Shown piece after piece: positions 51,021 through 59,634 of a stretch of 64,000 bases of DNA. Under the pieces are notes generated by a model that ran no database searches, was not told the DNA's origin, and saw nothing but the letters and a program-made list of their open reading frames with translations. A program made the position numbers and the translations under genes. Position 1 is the first letter of the stretch. Every line of letters begins with the position of its first letter. The stretch covers positions 3,534,001 to 3,598,000 of the forward strand of contig NZ_CP108513.1 in the NCBI RefSeq assembly GCF_035989285.1, in the 5' to 3' direction. Origin of the DNA: Streptomyces sp. NBC_01235. Its GTDB lineage: Bacteria; Actinomycetota; Actinomycetes; Streptomycetales; Streptomycetaceae.

Positions 51021-51969
51021 CCGGTACGCACTCATAGCGGCCTCGCTCACCGCCGTCTCGCTCACGGCGAGCGGCTGCGTGGTGGTGCACGGGGAGCGCG
51101 AGGTGCTCCCGGCGGCCACGAAGGCGGAGGCCGCGAAGGCGATCGAGCAGTTCACGGCCGCGTACAACAAGGCGGACAAGGCGTACGACAGTTCCCTGGA
51201 CGCCGAGTACACCACCGGCGCCCTCGGGATCATCGACGCGGCACGGCTGAAGGCGGGGCACGTCAACAGCCCGGACGGCAACCCTCAGCACACACCGCTG
51301 GTGTTGTCGGACGTGAAGTACACGATCGTCGAGAAGGCGGGCTGGCCGCGCTGGTTCGTCGCCGACGCGAAGGGCAACAAGGGCGGCGACTCGCGCTGGC
51401 TGATGGTGTTCACCCGGGGCGAGATGTCGGAGCCCTGGCAGGCGACGTATCTGACGCTGGTGGCGCCGGGCTCGGTGCCGGAGTTCGAGAAGGACGCGGA
51501 CGGTGTCGCCGAGGCCGTACCGGCGGACACCGCCGAACTGGCGCTCGCGCCCGCGGACCTGAGCAAGGACTACACGGCGTATCTGCAGAGCGGCAAGGGC
51601 TCCTTCGCGGACGGCGCGTTCACCGACGCGCTGCGCGACGCGCGCGCGAAGAACGCCATCAAGCCGGGGCTGGTCACGCAGTACATCGACGAGCAGCTGA
51701 CCGAGGGCGACTACGCGCCGCTGGCGGTGCGGACGGCGGACGGCGGGGCGCTGGTGTTCTTCACCACGCACCACTACATGAAGCAGACGGCCGCGGCGGG
51801 TGCTGCGGTGCCCACCGCGAACAAGAACGTGCAGGCGTTGACGACCGGGGAGGTGAAGCAGTCGCTGACGATGGAGTTCGTCGCCAGCGGGATCGCTGTG
51901 GATCCGGCGAAGGGGAAGGTGTCTGTGCTCAGCCGTCTGGAGGGGCTGACCGGAGCCAAGGGTGAGTAG
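50959..51969 (+). CDS. Lipoprotein of unknown function downstream of efeU
   Basis: A 336-residue protein. The basic N-terminus is followed by a signal with lipobox LTASGC near residue 40. The mature part has AAKAIEQFTAAYNKADKAYDS (helical) and GWPRWFVADAKG, resembling a conserved actinobacterial lipoprotein family without a known role. The start ATG 50959 overlaps efeU by 62 bases, so translation may be coupled; a link to iron uptake is possible but not shown. Confidence 0.75.
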   Translation: MTRERSLTTGVRGPRRLRRRDRYALIAASLTAVSLTASGCVVVHGEREVLPAATKAEAAKAIEQFTAAYNKADKAYDSSLDAEYTTGALGIIDAARLKAGHVNSPDGNPQHTPLVLSDVKYTIVEKAGWPRWFVADAKGNKGGDSRWLMVFTRGEMSEPWQATYLTLVAPGSVPEFEKDADGVAEAVPADTAELALAPADLSKDYTAYLQSGKGSFADGAFTDALRDARAKNAIKPGLVTQYIDEQLTEGDYAPLAVRTADGGALVFFTTHHYMKQTAAAGAAVPTANKNVQALTTGEVKQSLTMEFVASGIAVDPAKGKVSVLSRLEGLTGAKGE

Positions 51970-52064
51970 GCCGTCTTGAATCCGCGGGCACGCTGTGGCT
52001 GGTCGCGCCCACGCGGCGGAGCCACATGTCAGGCACAGCCCCGCGGCCCCTTGGGGGATTGCCC

Positions 52065-52802
52065 TCAGCGGTGTCGGGGCCAAACCCCTGCCTGATGATC
52101 CTGGTCCTGGCCGACGTGCCGTGCGCACGCGTCCGTGAGGGCTTCCAGGAGGGTCAGCGGGTCGGGGAGGGGGTGCTCGGGGCCGCGTAGCCAGTGCACC
52201 GACCGGCCGTCGTCGCCCGGGAGGCGGGCGGGGGGTACGAGGACGTAGGAGCCCCGGCAGTGCCAGCGCAGGCCGGGGTGCTCGTCCATCGTCTCGGGAC
52301 GGCAGTCCAGTTCGCAGGGCCACCACTCGTCCTCGTCCTCGGGGGTGCCGCGGGTGAGGGTGAAGAAGAGCATCCGGCCGTCGTCGCTCTCGGCGACCGG
52401 GCCGACCTCTGTGCCGGAGCCGAGCAGCCGTTCCAGGGCCTGCTGTCCCGCCTCCAGGGGCACGTCGAGGACGTCGTGCTTCATGCCGGTGGCGGTGATG
52501 AAGTTGGCCTGCGGCTGGTGGCGGGCCCAACGCTCGATCTGGGCGCGGTCGGTGGTGGACTGCGTCTGCCAGGCGAAGGACACCGGGTGCCGGGCGGGGG
52601 TCGGACAGCCGACCCGGTCGCAGGAGCACCCGTAACCGGGGGCCGGGTGGGCGGCGGGCGCGAGGGGGAGTCCCGCTTCGGCGGCGGCCAGCAGCAGGGC
52701 CTCACGGCCGCCTTCGTCGGCGGCCTCGGCCGGGCCGTTTCCGCGTAGCCGACGAGAGAGTTTGCGCCACAAACCGGTCCGGTCGTCGAACTCCGCGCTC
52801 AT
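52065..52802 (-). CDS. Primase/polymerase-like (Prim-Pol) domain protein
   Basis: A 245-residue protein with the bifunctional DNA primase/polymerase N-terminal fold. It has CSCDRVGCPTPARHPVSFAW (the usual Cys-rich entry loop) and ATGMKHDVLDVPLEAG, where the catalytic DxD-type segment usually reads VLDVD or VIDID. Here the second acidic residue is replaced by proline, so polymerase activity is doubtful. ATG 52802 follows a GAGGGGACAG ribosome site; an upstream start at 52841 is possible. Such proteins are common in Streptomyces chromosomes without known role. Confidence 0.75.
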   Translation of the reverse strand: MSAEFDDRTGLWRKLSRRLRGNGPAEAADEGGREALLLAAAEAGLPLAPAAHPAPGYGCSCDRVGCPTPARHPVSFAWQTQSTTDRAQIERWARHQPQANFITATGMKHDVLDVPLEAGQQALERLLGSGTEVGPVAESDDGRMLFFTLTRGTPEDEDEWWPCELDCRPETMDEHPGLRWHCRGSYVLVPPARLPGDDGRSVHWLRGPEHPLPDPLTLLEALTDACARHVGQDQDHQAGVWPRHR

Positions 52803-52951
52803 CTGTCCCCTCGCCTCGCTGGTGCGGACAGCATGCCTCATGGCCCCACCATCCTGCGCATCGGGGGTCCGGCGGCCTGAATCGGGGCAGGTGGGACGAG
52901 GTGGGACGGGTGGGACGGGTGGGACCAGAGCTACCGATGTGCCTCACGGGG

Positions 52952-53584
52952 TCATCGTGGCGCGAGCCCGTGGAGGGCGTAGTCGACGAGGGTGTCGGTG
53001 TACTCGTAGGTGATCGGGCCGGTGTACTGCAGCCAGCGCTGGGCGAGCGGGGAGATGAAGAACTCCAGGGCGATGCGCGGGTCGAGGTCGGCGCGGACCT
53101 GCCCGGCCTCCTGCGCCAAGCGCAGCCGGTCGACGTACAGCTGGATGGACGGCTCCATCAGCCTGGCGGTGAACTCCCGTCCGACCTGCTCGTTGATGAC
53201 GCCCTCGGCGGCCAGGGCCCGGGAGGGCGCCTCGAACCTGGGGTCCGTCAGCTGGTCGACGGTGGCCCGCAGCACCGCCTTGATGTCGGCGGCGAGGTCG
53301 CCGGTGTCGGGGATGACGTACGGCTCGTGCTCCGTTCCCCCGGCTTCCCGCGCCGACTGTTCGCCCAGGTCCAGGAACGCCTCCAGCAGGACGTCGGCCT
53401 TCGACCCCCACCACCGGTAGATGGTCTGCTTGCCGACGCCGGCGCGGGCGGCGATGCCCTCGATCGTGGTCTTCGGGTAGCCGACCTCCACGACGAGGGC
53501 GATCGCGGCGTCGTAGATCGCGCGCCGGGACCGCTCGCTGCGGCGGGAGGTGTCGGGGGCCGGCTTTCCGGACTGGGTGACCAT
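52952..53584 (-). CDS. TetR-family regulator
   Basis: A 210-residue TetR protein. The helix-turn-helix is IEGIAARAGVGKQTIYRWWGSK, and the C-terminal TetR_C-type domain is intact. ATG 53584 (MVTQSGKPAPD) is the start. Two palindromes lie just upstream (53589-53602 and 53618-53634), so it probably controls itself. The next gene upstream (Gfo/Idh, same strand) is a possible target. Ligand unknown. Confidence 0.85.
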   Translation of the reverse strand: MVTQSGKPAPDTSRRSERSRRAIYDAAIALVVEVGYPKTTIEGIAARAGVGKQTIYRWWGSKADVLLEAFLDLGEQSAREAGGTEHEPYVIPDTGDLAADIKAVLRATVDQLTDPRFEAPSRALAAEGVINEQVGREFTARLMEPSIQLYVDRLRLAQEAGQVRADLDPRIALEFFISPLAQRWLQYTGPITYEYTDTLVDYALHGLAPR

Positions 53585-53588
53585 GGAT

Positions 53589-53634
53589 CGACGGTACCGT
53601 CGACGGCCCCGAGGACGTGAGACGGCACGTCTCA
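53589..53634. promoter_or_regulatory. Two palindromes upstream of the tetR gene
   Basis: CGACGGTACCGTCG (53589-53602) is a perfect 14-base palindrome. TGAGAC-GGCAC-GTCTCA (53618-53634) is a perfect 6-5-6 inverted repeat. Both are within 50 bases of the tetR start and suit autoregulation. Confidence 0.65.
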
Positions 53635-53701
53635 GGAAACCGCGGGCGGGACGTTGCGCAAGCGGTTGCCCGCGCTGTCGCGCGTGCTGCTGCCCGCGCT
53701 G

Positions 53702-54703
53702 TTACGCGTCCTCTCCGGGGTAGCGCACGCCTATCCGCTCCCGGACCGTGTCCAGCGTCCGCATGACGGCGAGGCTGCCGTCGAGCGGTACGAGCGGGGA
53801 CTCGGTCTCGCCGGCCCGCAGCGCGCGCATGACCTCGCGGGCCTCGTGCCGGAACGTCGTACGAGGCCCGTCGGCCGGGTCGGCGGCGAACTCCTCGGGG
53901 TCGCGGCCGGCGCGGTGCAGGACGAGGCGGTCGGGGTGGAAGAAGCCGGACGGGATGTCGATGCGACCGCTGGAGCCGGTGACGGAGGCGGTGGTGCCCG
54001 TGCCGCCGGTGAGGGAGCAGTGCAGGGCGGCGAGCGCACCGGAGTCCCAGGACAGGGCCAGCGCCGTCTGCAGGTCGACGCCCTCGGCGGACAGGACGGC
54101 CTGGGCGGCGATGCGGCTGGGTTCGCCGAGCAGGAGCTGGGCGAAGGAGACCGGGTAGACGCCGAGGTCGAGGAGGGCGCCGCCGCCCTGGGCGGGGTCG
54201 CGCAGCCGGTGCGAGGGCGGGAAGGGGCCTTCGAGGCCGAAGTCGGCCTGCACGGTGCGGACCTCGCCGATCGCGCCGTCGTCGACGAGGGCCTTGAGCC
54301 GGCGGATGACCGGGTTGCAGTACATCCACATGGCTTCCATCAGGAAGCGCCCGTTGCCGCGGGCCAGCGCGACGAGTTCCTCGGCCTCGCGCACGTTCAG
54401 CGTGAACGCCTTCTCGCACAGCACGTTGCGCCCGGCCTCCAGGCAGAGGCCCGCGGCGGTGCGGTGGGCGGCGTGCGGGGTGGCCACGTAGACGACATCG
54501 ATGTCCTCGTCGTCCGCGAGCAGGGACCAGTCGCCGTAGGCGCGGGGTATGCCGAACCGTTCGGCGAACACCTTGGCCGAGGCCTCGGTGCGCGAGGCGA
54601 CCGCGACGACCTCCGCGTCGGGCAGGTCGATCAGGTCCGCCGTGAACGCGCCCGCTATCCCGCCGGTCGCCAGGATCCCCCACCGCACCGTGTCCGTCGT
54701 CAT
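53702..54703 (-). CDS. Gfo/Idh/MocA-family oxidoreductase
   Basis: A 333-residue NAD(P)-dependent enzyme. The nucleotide loop is WGILATGGIAGAF at residues 8-20. The catalytic lysine segment is VLCEKAFTLN, where most members read EKP. The C-terminal alpha/beta domain (GGGALLDLGVYPVSFAQLLLG) is complete. Members oxidise or reduce sugars, inositols or dihydrodiols. ATG 54703 is the start. Divergent from the Bcr/CflA exporter by about 87 bases. Substrate unknown. Confidence 0.87.
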   Translation of the reverse strand: MTTDTVRWGILATGGIAGAFTADLIDLPDAEVVAVASRTEASAKVFAERFGIPRAYGDWSLLADDEDIDVVYVATPHAAHRTAAGLCLEAGRNVLCEKAFTLNVREAEELVALARGNGRFLMEAMWMYCNPVIRRLKALVDDGAIGEVRTVQADFGLEGPFPPSHRLRDPAQGGGALLDLGVYPVSFAQLLLGEPSRIAAQAVLSAEGVDLQTALALSWDSGALAALHCSLTGGTGTTASVTGSSGRIDIPSGFFHPDRLVLHRAGRDPEEFAADPADGPRTTFRHEAREVMRALRAGETESPLVPLDGSLAVMRTLDTVRERIGVRYPGEDA

Positions 54704-54790
54704 ACCCTGCCCGCCCCTTGTGCCGTCCCAGCAGTCTGTTCGAGCTGAGAGCATAGGTGGCGGAGATGTCGGAGAGGGAGGGGCGGCCGT

Positions 54791-56134
54791 ATGCCGGAGG
54801 GTGGGGCGATACCCGAGGTGTCGCGAGCGGCCGTCACACACAGGAGCACACGCAAGAGCACCGAGAAGAGCACCGACAAGAGCACCGGCAAGGCCAAGGT
54901 GCCGCCGCTGCGCGAGCGGCGCCGGGCCGGACTGCTCGTCACCCTCGTCCTGGGCGGTCTGACCGCCACTCCCCCGCTGTCGATGGACATGTACCTCCCG
55001 GCCCTGCCGGAGGTCACCCGCTCCCTGCACGCGCCCGCGGCGACCGTGCAGCTCACGCTCACCGCGTGCCTGGCCGGGATGGCGCTGGGACAGCTGGTGG
55101 TCGGCCCGATGAGCGACCGGTGGGGGCGCAGGCGCCCGCTGCTCTCCGGACTCGCCGTCTACGTGGTGGCCACCGCCCTGTGCGCCCTGGCGCCGAACGT
55201 CGAGCTGCTGATCGCGTTCCGGCTGCTCCAGGGGCTCGCGGGCGCGGCCGGGATCGTGATCGCGCGGGCCGTCGTACGTGATCTGTACGACGGCGTGGCG
55301 ATGGCCCGCTTCTTCTCCACCCTGATGCTGATCTCCGGGGTCGCCCCGGTGGTGGCCCCGCTGATCGGCGCGCAGATCCTGCGGGCGACGGACTGGCGGG
55401 GCGTGTTCGTGCTCCTCACGGTGGTGGGGCTGCTGCTGGCCGGGGTGGTGTGGACGAGGCTCCCGGAGACCCTGGACACCGCCGACCGGCACGCGGGCGG
55501 GGTCGGCGAGGCCCTGCGCTCGATGCGCCGGCTCCTGTCCGACCTGCCCTTCACCGGCTACATGCTCACGGGCGGCTTCGCCTTCGCCGCGCTGTTCGCG
55601 TACATCTCCGCGTCCCCGTTCGTGGTCCAGGAGATCTACGGCGCCTCGACGCAGACGTTCGGTCTGCTGTTCGCCGTGAACTCGGTCGGCCTCGTGGTCG
55701 TCGGGCAGATCAACGGCAAGGTGCTGGTGGGCCGGGTCCGGCTGGACCGGGTGCTGGCCGTGGGGCTGACGGTGGTCGCGCTGGCCGCCACCGCGCTGCT
55801 GCTGATGACGACGGGCGTGTTCGGCGAGGTCGGGCTGGTGCCGGTGGCCGCCGCGCTGTTCGTGCTGATGTCCGCGATGGGCGTGACGCTGCCCAACGCC
55901 CAGACCCTCGCCCTGATGCGCGTGCGGCACTCCGCCGGTTCCGCCTCCGCGCTCCTTGGTACGTCCTCCTTCCTCATCGGCGCGGTCGCCTCGCCGCTCG
56001 TCGGGATCGCCGGGGAGCACACCGCCGTCCCGATGGCCGTCGTCCAGTTGGCTGCCGCGCTGGTGGCGCTGGCCTGCTTCGTGGTTATGTGCCGTCCCTG
56101 GACGAACACAGGGGCGGAAGGAGCAGAGAGCTGA
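54791..56134 (+). CDS. Bcr/CflA-family drug exporter
   Basis: A 447-residue DHA1 MFS with 12 helices. Family parts are SMDMYLPALPEVTRSL in helix 1, GPMSDRWGRRRPLL, and IVIARAVVRDLYDG. The cytoplasmic N-terminus has four imperfect KST repeats (RSTRKSTEKSTDKSTGK). Members expel bicyclomycin, chloramphenicol or similar drugs. Its stop overlaps the proposed CTG start of the serine hydrolase gene, so they form an operon. Drug unknown. Confidence 0.87.
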   Translation: MPEGGAIPEVSRAAVTHRSTRKSTEKSTDKSTGKAKVPPLRERRRAGLLVTLVLGGLTATPPLSMDMYLPALPEVTRSLHAPAATVQLTLTACLAGMALGQLVVGPMSDRWGRRRPLLSGLAVYVVATALCALAPNVELLIAFRLLQGLAGAAGIVIARAVVRDLYDGVAMARFFSTLMLISGVAPVVAPLIGAQILRATDWRGVFVLLTVVGLLLAGVVWTRLPETLDTADRHAGGVGEALRSMRRLLSDLPFTGYMLTGGFAFAALFAYISASPFVVQEIYGASTQTFGLLFAVNSVGLVVVGQINGKVLVGRVRLDRVLAVGLTVVALAATALLLMTTGVFGEVGLVPVAAALFVLMSAMGVTLPNAQTLALMRVRHSAGSASALLGTSSFLIGAVASPLVGIAGEHTAVPMAVVQLAAALVALACFVVMCRPWTNTGAEGAES

Positions 56135-57255
56135 GCGCACCGAAACTGCGCGTCGACACACCGGAACGGGCCGGGCTCGACCCCGAGGAGACGCGGCTCC
56201 TGGTCCGCGACGTCGTGGACCTCACCACCGGCGACCGGCCCTGGGCGGCGGGCGCCGTCGTGGTCGCCGGGCGCGGCCCGGTGATCGCCGTCGAGGAGGC
56301 GGCGGGCTGGGCGGTGCGGTACTCGGCGTACGACCCGGCGACCGACACGGGCGTGGAGCTCCCGCCCGGGGCGCGGGTCCCGATGACCGTCGACACGCCC
56401 TTCGACCTGGCCTCCCTCACCAAGCTGTTCACGTCGGTCGCGGCGGTGCAGCAGATCGAGCGCGGCACCCTCGGCATCGACGCGCGGATCGGCGCCTACC
56501 TGCCCGACTTCCACGCGGCCGCCGCCCACGACATCACCGTCCGCCGGCTCCTCACCCACACCTCCGGGCTGCGCCCCGAGCTGCCGCTGTACGACTGCGC
56601 GGACGACACGGAGCGGCTGGAGCTGCTGCGCGCGGAGGCGCCGGTCGGCGAACCGGGCACGTACGTGTACTCCGACCTGAACATGCTGCTGCTCCAGCAG
56701 CTCCTGGAGCGTCTGACCGGCCGCACGCTCGACGTCCTCGTGCACGAGGGGATCACCCGCCCGCTGGGAATGACCTCGACCGACTTCGGCCCCTGCCCCG
56801 GCGCGGCGGCGACCGAGGACCAGCGGCGGCCGTGGGCCAAGGCGGACCGGGGGATGCTGCGGGGCGTGGTGCACGACGAGAACGCGTGGGCGCTGGGCGG
56901 GGTGGCCGGTCACGCGGGCCTGTTCTCGACCGGCCGGGACCTGGCCGTGTTCTGCCGGACGCTGCTGGCGGGCGGCTCGTACGGCACCGCGCGCATCCTC
57001 GGCCCGGACTTCGTGGAACTCCTGCTGACCCCGCCGGGGCTGGGCTTCGCGGTGGACCAGCCGTGGTTCATGGGTGAGCTGGCGGGCGAGGGCGCGGCGG
57101 GCCACACGGGGTTCACGGGAACCTCGCTGGTACTGGACCCGGCGACGGACACGTTCGTGGTGCTGCTGGCGAACACGGTGCATCCGGTGCGCAGGGTGCC
57201 GGACAGCTCGCCGCGGGCGCTGGTGGGGACGCGGATGGCGATGGCGGTGCGGTGA
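56131..57255 (+). CDS. Serine hydrolase of the beta-lactamase/class C family, probable CTG start
   Basis: A 374-residue penicillin-binding-like hydrolase. Catalytic set: SLTK (FDLASLTKLFTS near residue 96), the tyrosine segment YSDLN near 185, and HTG (AGHTGFTGT near 330), the usual KTG replacement. The reading frame has no ATG or GTG near the exporter stop. CTG at 56131 has AAGGAG seven bases upstream and overlaps the exporter stop (CTGA). The next in-frame GTG would cut about 27 residues. Substrate (peptide, ester or beta-lactam) unknown; it has no signal peptide. Confidence 0.82.
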   Translation: MSAPKLRVDTPERAGLDPEETRLLVRDVVDLTTGDRPWAAGAVVVAGRGPVIAVEEAAGWAVRYSAYDPATDTGVELPPGARVPMTVDTPFDLASLTKLFTSVAAVQQIERGTLGIDARIGAYLPDFHAAAAHDITVRRLLTHTSGLRPELPLYDCADDTERLELLRAEAPVGEPGTYVYSDLNMLLLQQLLERLTGRTLDVLVHEGITRPLGMTSTDFGPCPGAAATEDQRRPWAKADRGMLRGVVHDENAWALGGVAGHAGLFSTGRDLAVFCRTLLAGGSYGTARILGPDFVELLLTPPGLGFAVDQPWFMGELAGEGAAGHTGFTGTSLVLDPATDTFVVLLANTVHPVRRVPDSSPRALVGTRMAMAVR

Positions 57256-57280
57256 GGCGATGCGCGGTGCGGTGCGGCGA

Positions 57281-57363
57281 GGACAGTGAGGTGAGGGCAG
57301 TGAGGTGAGGACAGTGAGGTGAGGGCATTGAGGTGAGGGCAGCGACGTGTGCGGTGAGGGCAG
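57281..57363 (+). repeat. 14-bp minisatellite between hydrolase and Rsm22-like genes
   Basis: Four units of the form GGRCAKTGAGGTGA start at 57281, 57295, 57309 and 57323, followed by degenerate copies to about 57363. They fill most of the 134-base gap before the next gene. Confidence 0.85.
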
Positions 57364-57389
57364 TGCGCGCGGCCTGAGAAAATCGGTGC

Positions 57390-58376
57390 GTGAACGTCTC
57401 CGCATCCGTTTCCGAGACCCTCCGCGGCACCCTGACGGACCTGCTCGACGGGCTCCCGCCCAAGCAGGCCGCTCTGGCCGTCGACCGGCTCATCGCCAGC
57501 TACCGGGGCGCGACCCCGACCGACGCGCCCATCCTGCGCGACCGCGCGGACGTGGCCGCCTACGCCGCGTACCGGATGCCGGCGACCTTCGAGGCGGTTC
57601 GGTCGGCGCTGGAGGCGTTCGCGGACGCCGTACCGGAGTGGATGCCGGGCAGCCATGTGGACGTCGGCGGCGGCACGGGCGCGGCGACCTGGGCGGTGAG
57701 CGCGACGTGGGAGGGCGAGCGCCCGGTGACGGTCCTGGACTGGGCCGAGCCGGCCCTGGCCCTCGGCCGGGAGATCGCCGCCGCCCACCCCGCACTCGTC
57801 GGCGCCCGCTGGCAGCGCGCCCGCATCGGCTCGGCCCTCACCCTGGACCCCACCGATCTCGTCACCGTCTCGTACGTCCTCAACGAGCTGGCCGCGCCCG
57901 ACCGGGCCGCCCTCGTGGACGCCGCCGCGTCGGCCGCGCAGGCCGTGGTGATCGTCGAGCCGGGCACGCCGGACGGCTACGCCCGGGTGATCGAGGCCCG
58001 CGACCAGCTGATCACCGCGGGTTTCCGCGTCGCCGCGCCCTGTCCGCACAGCGCGGCCTGCCCGATCGTGCCCGGCACGGACTGGTGCCACTTCTCGGCG
58101 CGGGTCAGCCGCTCCTCCCTGCACCGGCAGGTCAAGGGCGGCTCGCTGCCCTACGAGGACGAGAAGTTCAGCTACGTCGCGGCCGCCCGCTTCCCCGTGT
58201 CCCCCGCCCCCGCCCGGGTGGTCCGGCGGCCGCAGATCCGCAAGGGCCAGGTGCTCCTCGACCTGTGCGAGACCGAGGAGCGGCTGAGCCGTACGACGGT
58301 GACGAAGAAACACGGGGAGTTGTACCGGGCGGCCCGGGACGCGGACTGGGGCGACCCCTGGCCGCCGGTCGCTTGA
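57390..58376 (+). CDS. Rsm22-family small-subunit rRNA methyltransferase-like protein
   Basis: A 328-residue class I methyltransferase. The SAM loop is HVDVGGGTGAATWA near residue 89. The Rsm22 cysteine segment CPHSAACPI then DWCHFSARV (about residues 214-235) resembles the iron-sulfur site of mitochondrial Rsm22/METTL17. GTG 57390 is the start, with no clear ribosome site. In mitochondria the family aids small-subunit assembly; the bacterial role is less clear. It follows a minisatellite. Confidence 0.85.
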   Translation: MNVSASVSETLRGTLTDLLDGLPPKQAALAVDRLIASYRGATPTDAPILRDRADVAAYAAYRMPATFEAVRSALEAFADAVPEWMPGSHVDVGGGTGAATWAVSATWEGERPVTVLDWAEPALALGREIAAAHPALVGARWQRARIGSALTLDPTDLVTVSYVLNELAAPDRAALVDAAASAAQAVVIVEPGTPDGYARVIEARDQLITAGFRVAAPCPHSAACPIVPGTDWCHFSARVSRSSLHRQVKGGSLPYEDEKFSYVAAARFPVSPAPARVVRRPQIRKGQVLLDLCETEERLSRTTVTKKHGELYRAARDADWGDPWPPVA

Positions 58377-58377
58377 G

Positions 58378-58615
58378 TCAGGCCGGCTCGAGTCCCTGCT
58401 CGCCGACCCCCGTGACGAAGGACGCCGCCGTGGTGAGCGGGGCACCCTGCCGGGTGACGTAGGGGACGGCCTTGAAGTCGGCGCGGGCGAGGTCGCGGCC
58501 GAGGTGACGGTCGCGTAGCCGCGCAGGCCGTTGCAGAAGCGCAGGTGGGGGCCGGCCATGTCGGTGGCCCAGTTGGACGGCTTGGCTGAGCCGTTGCCCG
58601 GAAGGTATCTGGGGG
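58378..58615 (-). pseudogene. C-terminal remnant of a PhoD-type alkaline phosphatase
   Basis: On the minus strand one frame reads NWATDMAGPHLRFCNGLRGY, and another, from about 58500 down, reads RDLARADFKAVPYVTRQGAP then LTTAASFVTGVGEQGLEPA with stop at 58378. Together these match the end of Streptomyces PhoD phosphatases as I recall them, with one frameshift between. No upstream PhoD catalytic domain exists. The rest of the 429-base gap (to 58805) shows no gene. Confidence 0.6.
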
Positions 58616-58805
58616 GGGCGGCATGCACCCACACCCACACCCAGGCACAGACAGCGGCTGGTTCTCCCATTGGAGTGCTCTCCCGGCTGAAGCCGTGAGA
58701 TTCCCACCTACCTTGCGGTGGTGGGCTTGACGCGACGCGCGCGCCTGACGAGCGAGCTCGCATGCCGAACCCTGACCGACATCCCCTCCCTTACGCTGCG
58801 GCCCC

Positions 58806-59634
58806 ATGAACGCCAAGCAAACCACTCAACGAGCCGAACGAGCCGCCTCCGAGGGAAAGATCGCGGTCGTCACGGGCGCCGGTTCCGGCATCGGGCGGGC
58901 GGTGGCCGTGGAACTGCTGCGCGCGGGCTGGTCGGTGGCGCTGGCGGGCCGACGCGTCGAGGCCCTGGAGACGACGGCGGCTCTGGTGCCCGAGGGCACG
59001 AGTCTCGCCGTACGGACGGGCGTCTCACGCCCCGACGACGTGACGGCCCTCTTCGCCGCCGTGCGCGAGCGGTTCGGGCGACTGGACCTGCTGTTCAACA
59101 ACGCGGGCACCTTCGGGCCGGGCGGGGTGCCCTTCGAGGACCTCCCCCTCGACGCCTGGCGGCACGTGGTGGACACCAACCTCAACGGGGCGTTCCTGTG
59201 CGCGCAGGGCGCCTACCGGCAGCTGAAGGAGCAGAACCCTCCCCCACTCTCGGCTTCGCTCGAGCGGGAGGTGCCCCCACGGCGGGCGCATCATCAACAA
59301 CGGCTCCGTCTCGGCGCACACGCCCCGCCCGCACTCGGCGCCCTACACGGCGACCAAGCACGCCCTCACCGGGCTGACGAAGTCCCTGTCGCTCGACGGT
59401 CGGGCGTACGGCATCGCGGTCGGCCAGATCGACATCGGCAACGCGGCGACCGACATGACGGCGCGGATGCAGACGGGCGCGTTGCAGGCCGGCGGGGAGA
59501 TCGCGCCGGAACCGGTGATGGACGTCGCCGATGTGGCGCGCACGGTGCGGCACATGGCGGAGCTGCCGCTGGAGGCGAACGTGCAGTTCGCGACGGTACT
59601 GGCGACGGCGATGCCGTATGTGGGCCGGGGCTGA
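58806..59634 (+). pseudogene. SDR oxidoreductase gene frameshifted by a short repeat element
   Basis: A short-chain dehydrogenase with the NAD loop [13 protein letters not shown] and [10 protein letters not shown] in frame from ATG 58806 to QLKEQN at 59237. A 43-base C/G-rich insert (59238-59280) follows. The second half then reads [20 protein letters not shown] and the catalytic YTATK motif in another frame, ending at TGA 59632-59634. Removing the insert restores one frame of about 261 codons. Without rescue the product reads on out of frame to 59705, lacks the catalytic YxxxK and is inactive. Confidence 0.85.
59238..59280. repeat. Short palindromic repeat element inside the SDR gene
   Basis: The 43-base segment starts CCTCCCCCACTCTCGG, contains CTTCGCTCGAG, and ends GGAGGTGCCCCCAC. 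Its reverse complement runs from TGGGGG to TGGGGGAG, the same ends as the element at 43222-43259. I recognise it as a short repeat common in Streptomyces genomes. Confidence 0.8.

Noticed and set aside
52886..52925. GGTGGGAC repeats as a regulatory array
   Set aside because: Only a few irregular copies in a GC-rich gap; no relation to the flanking starts that I can support.
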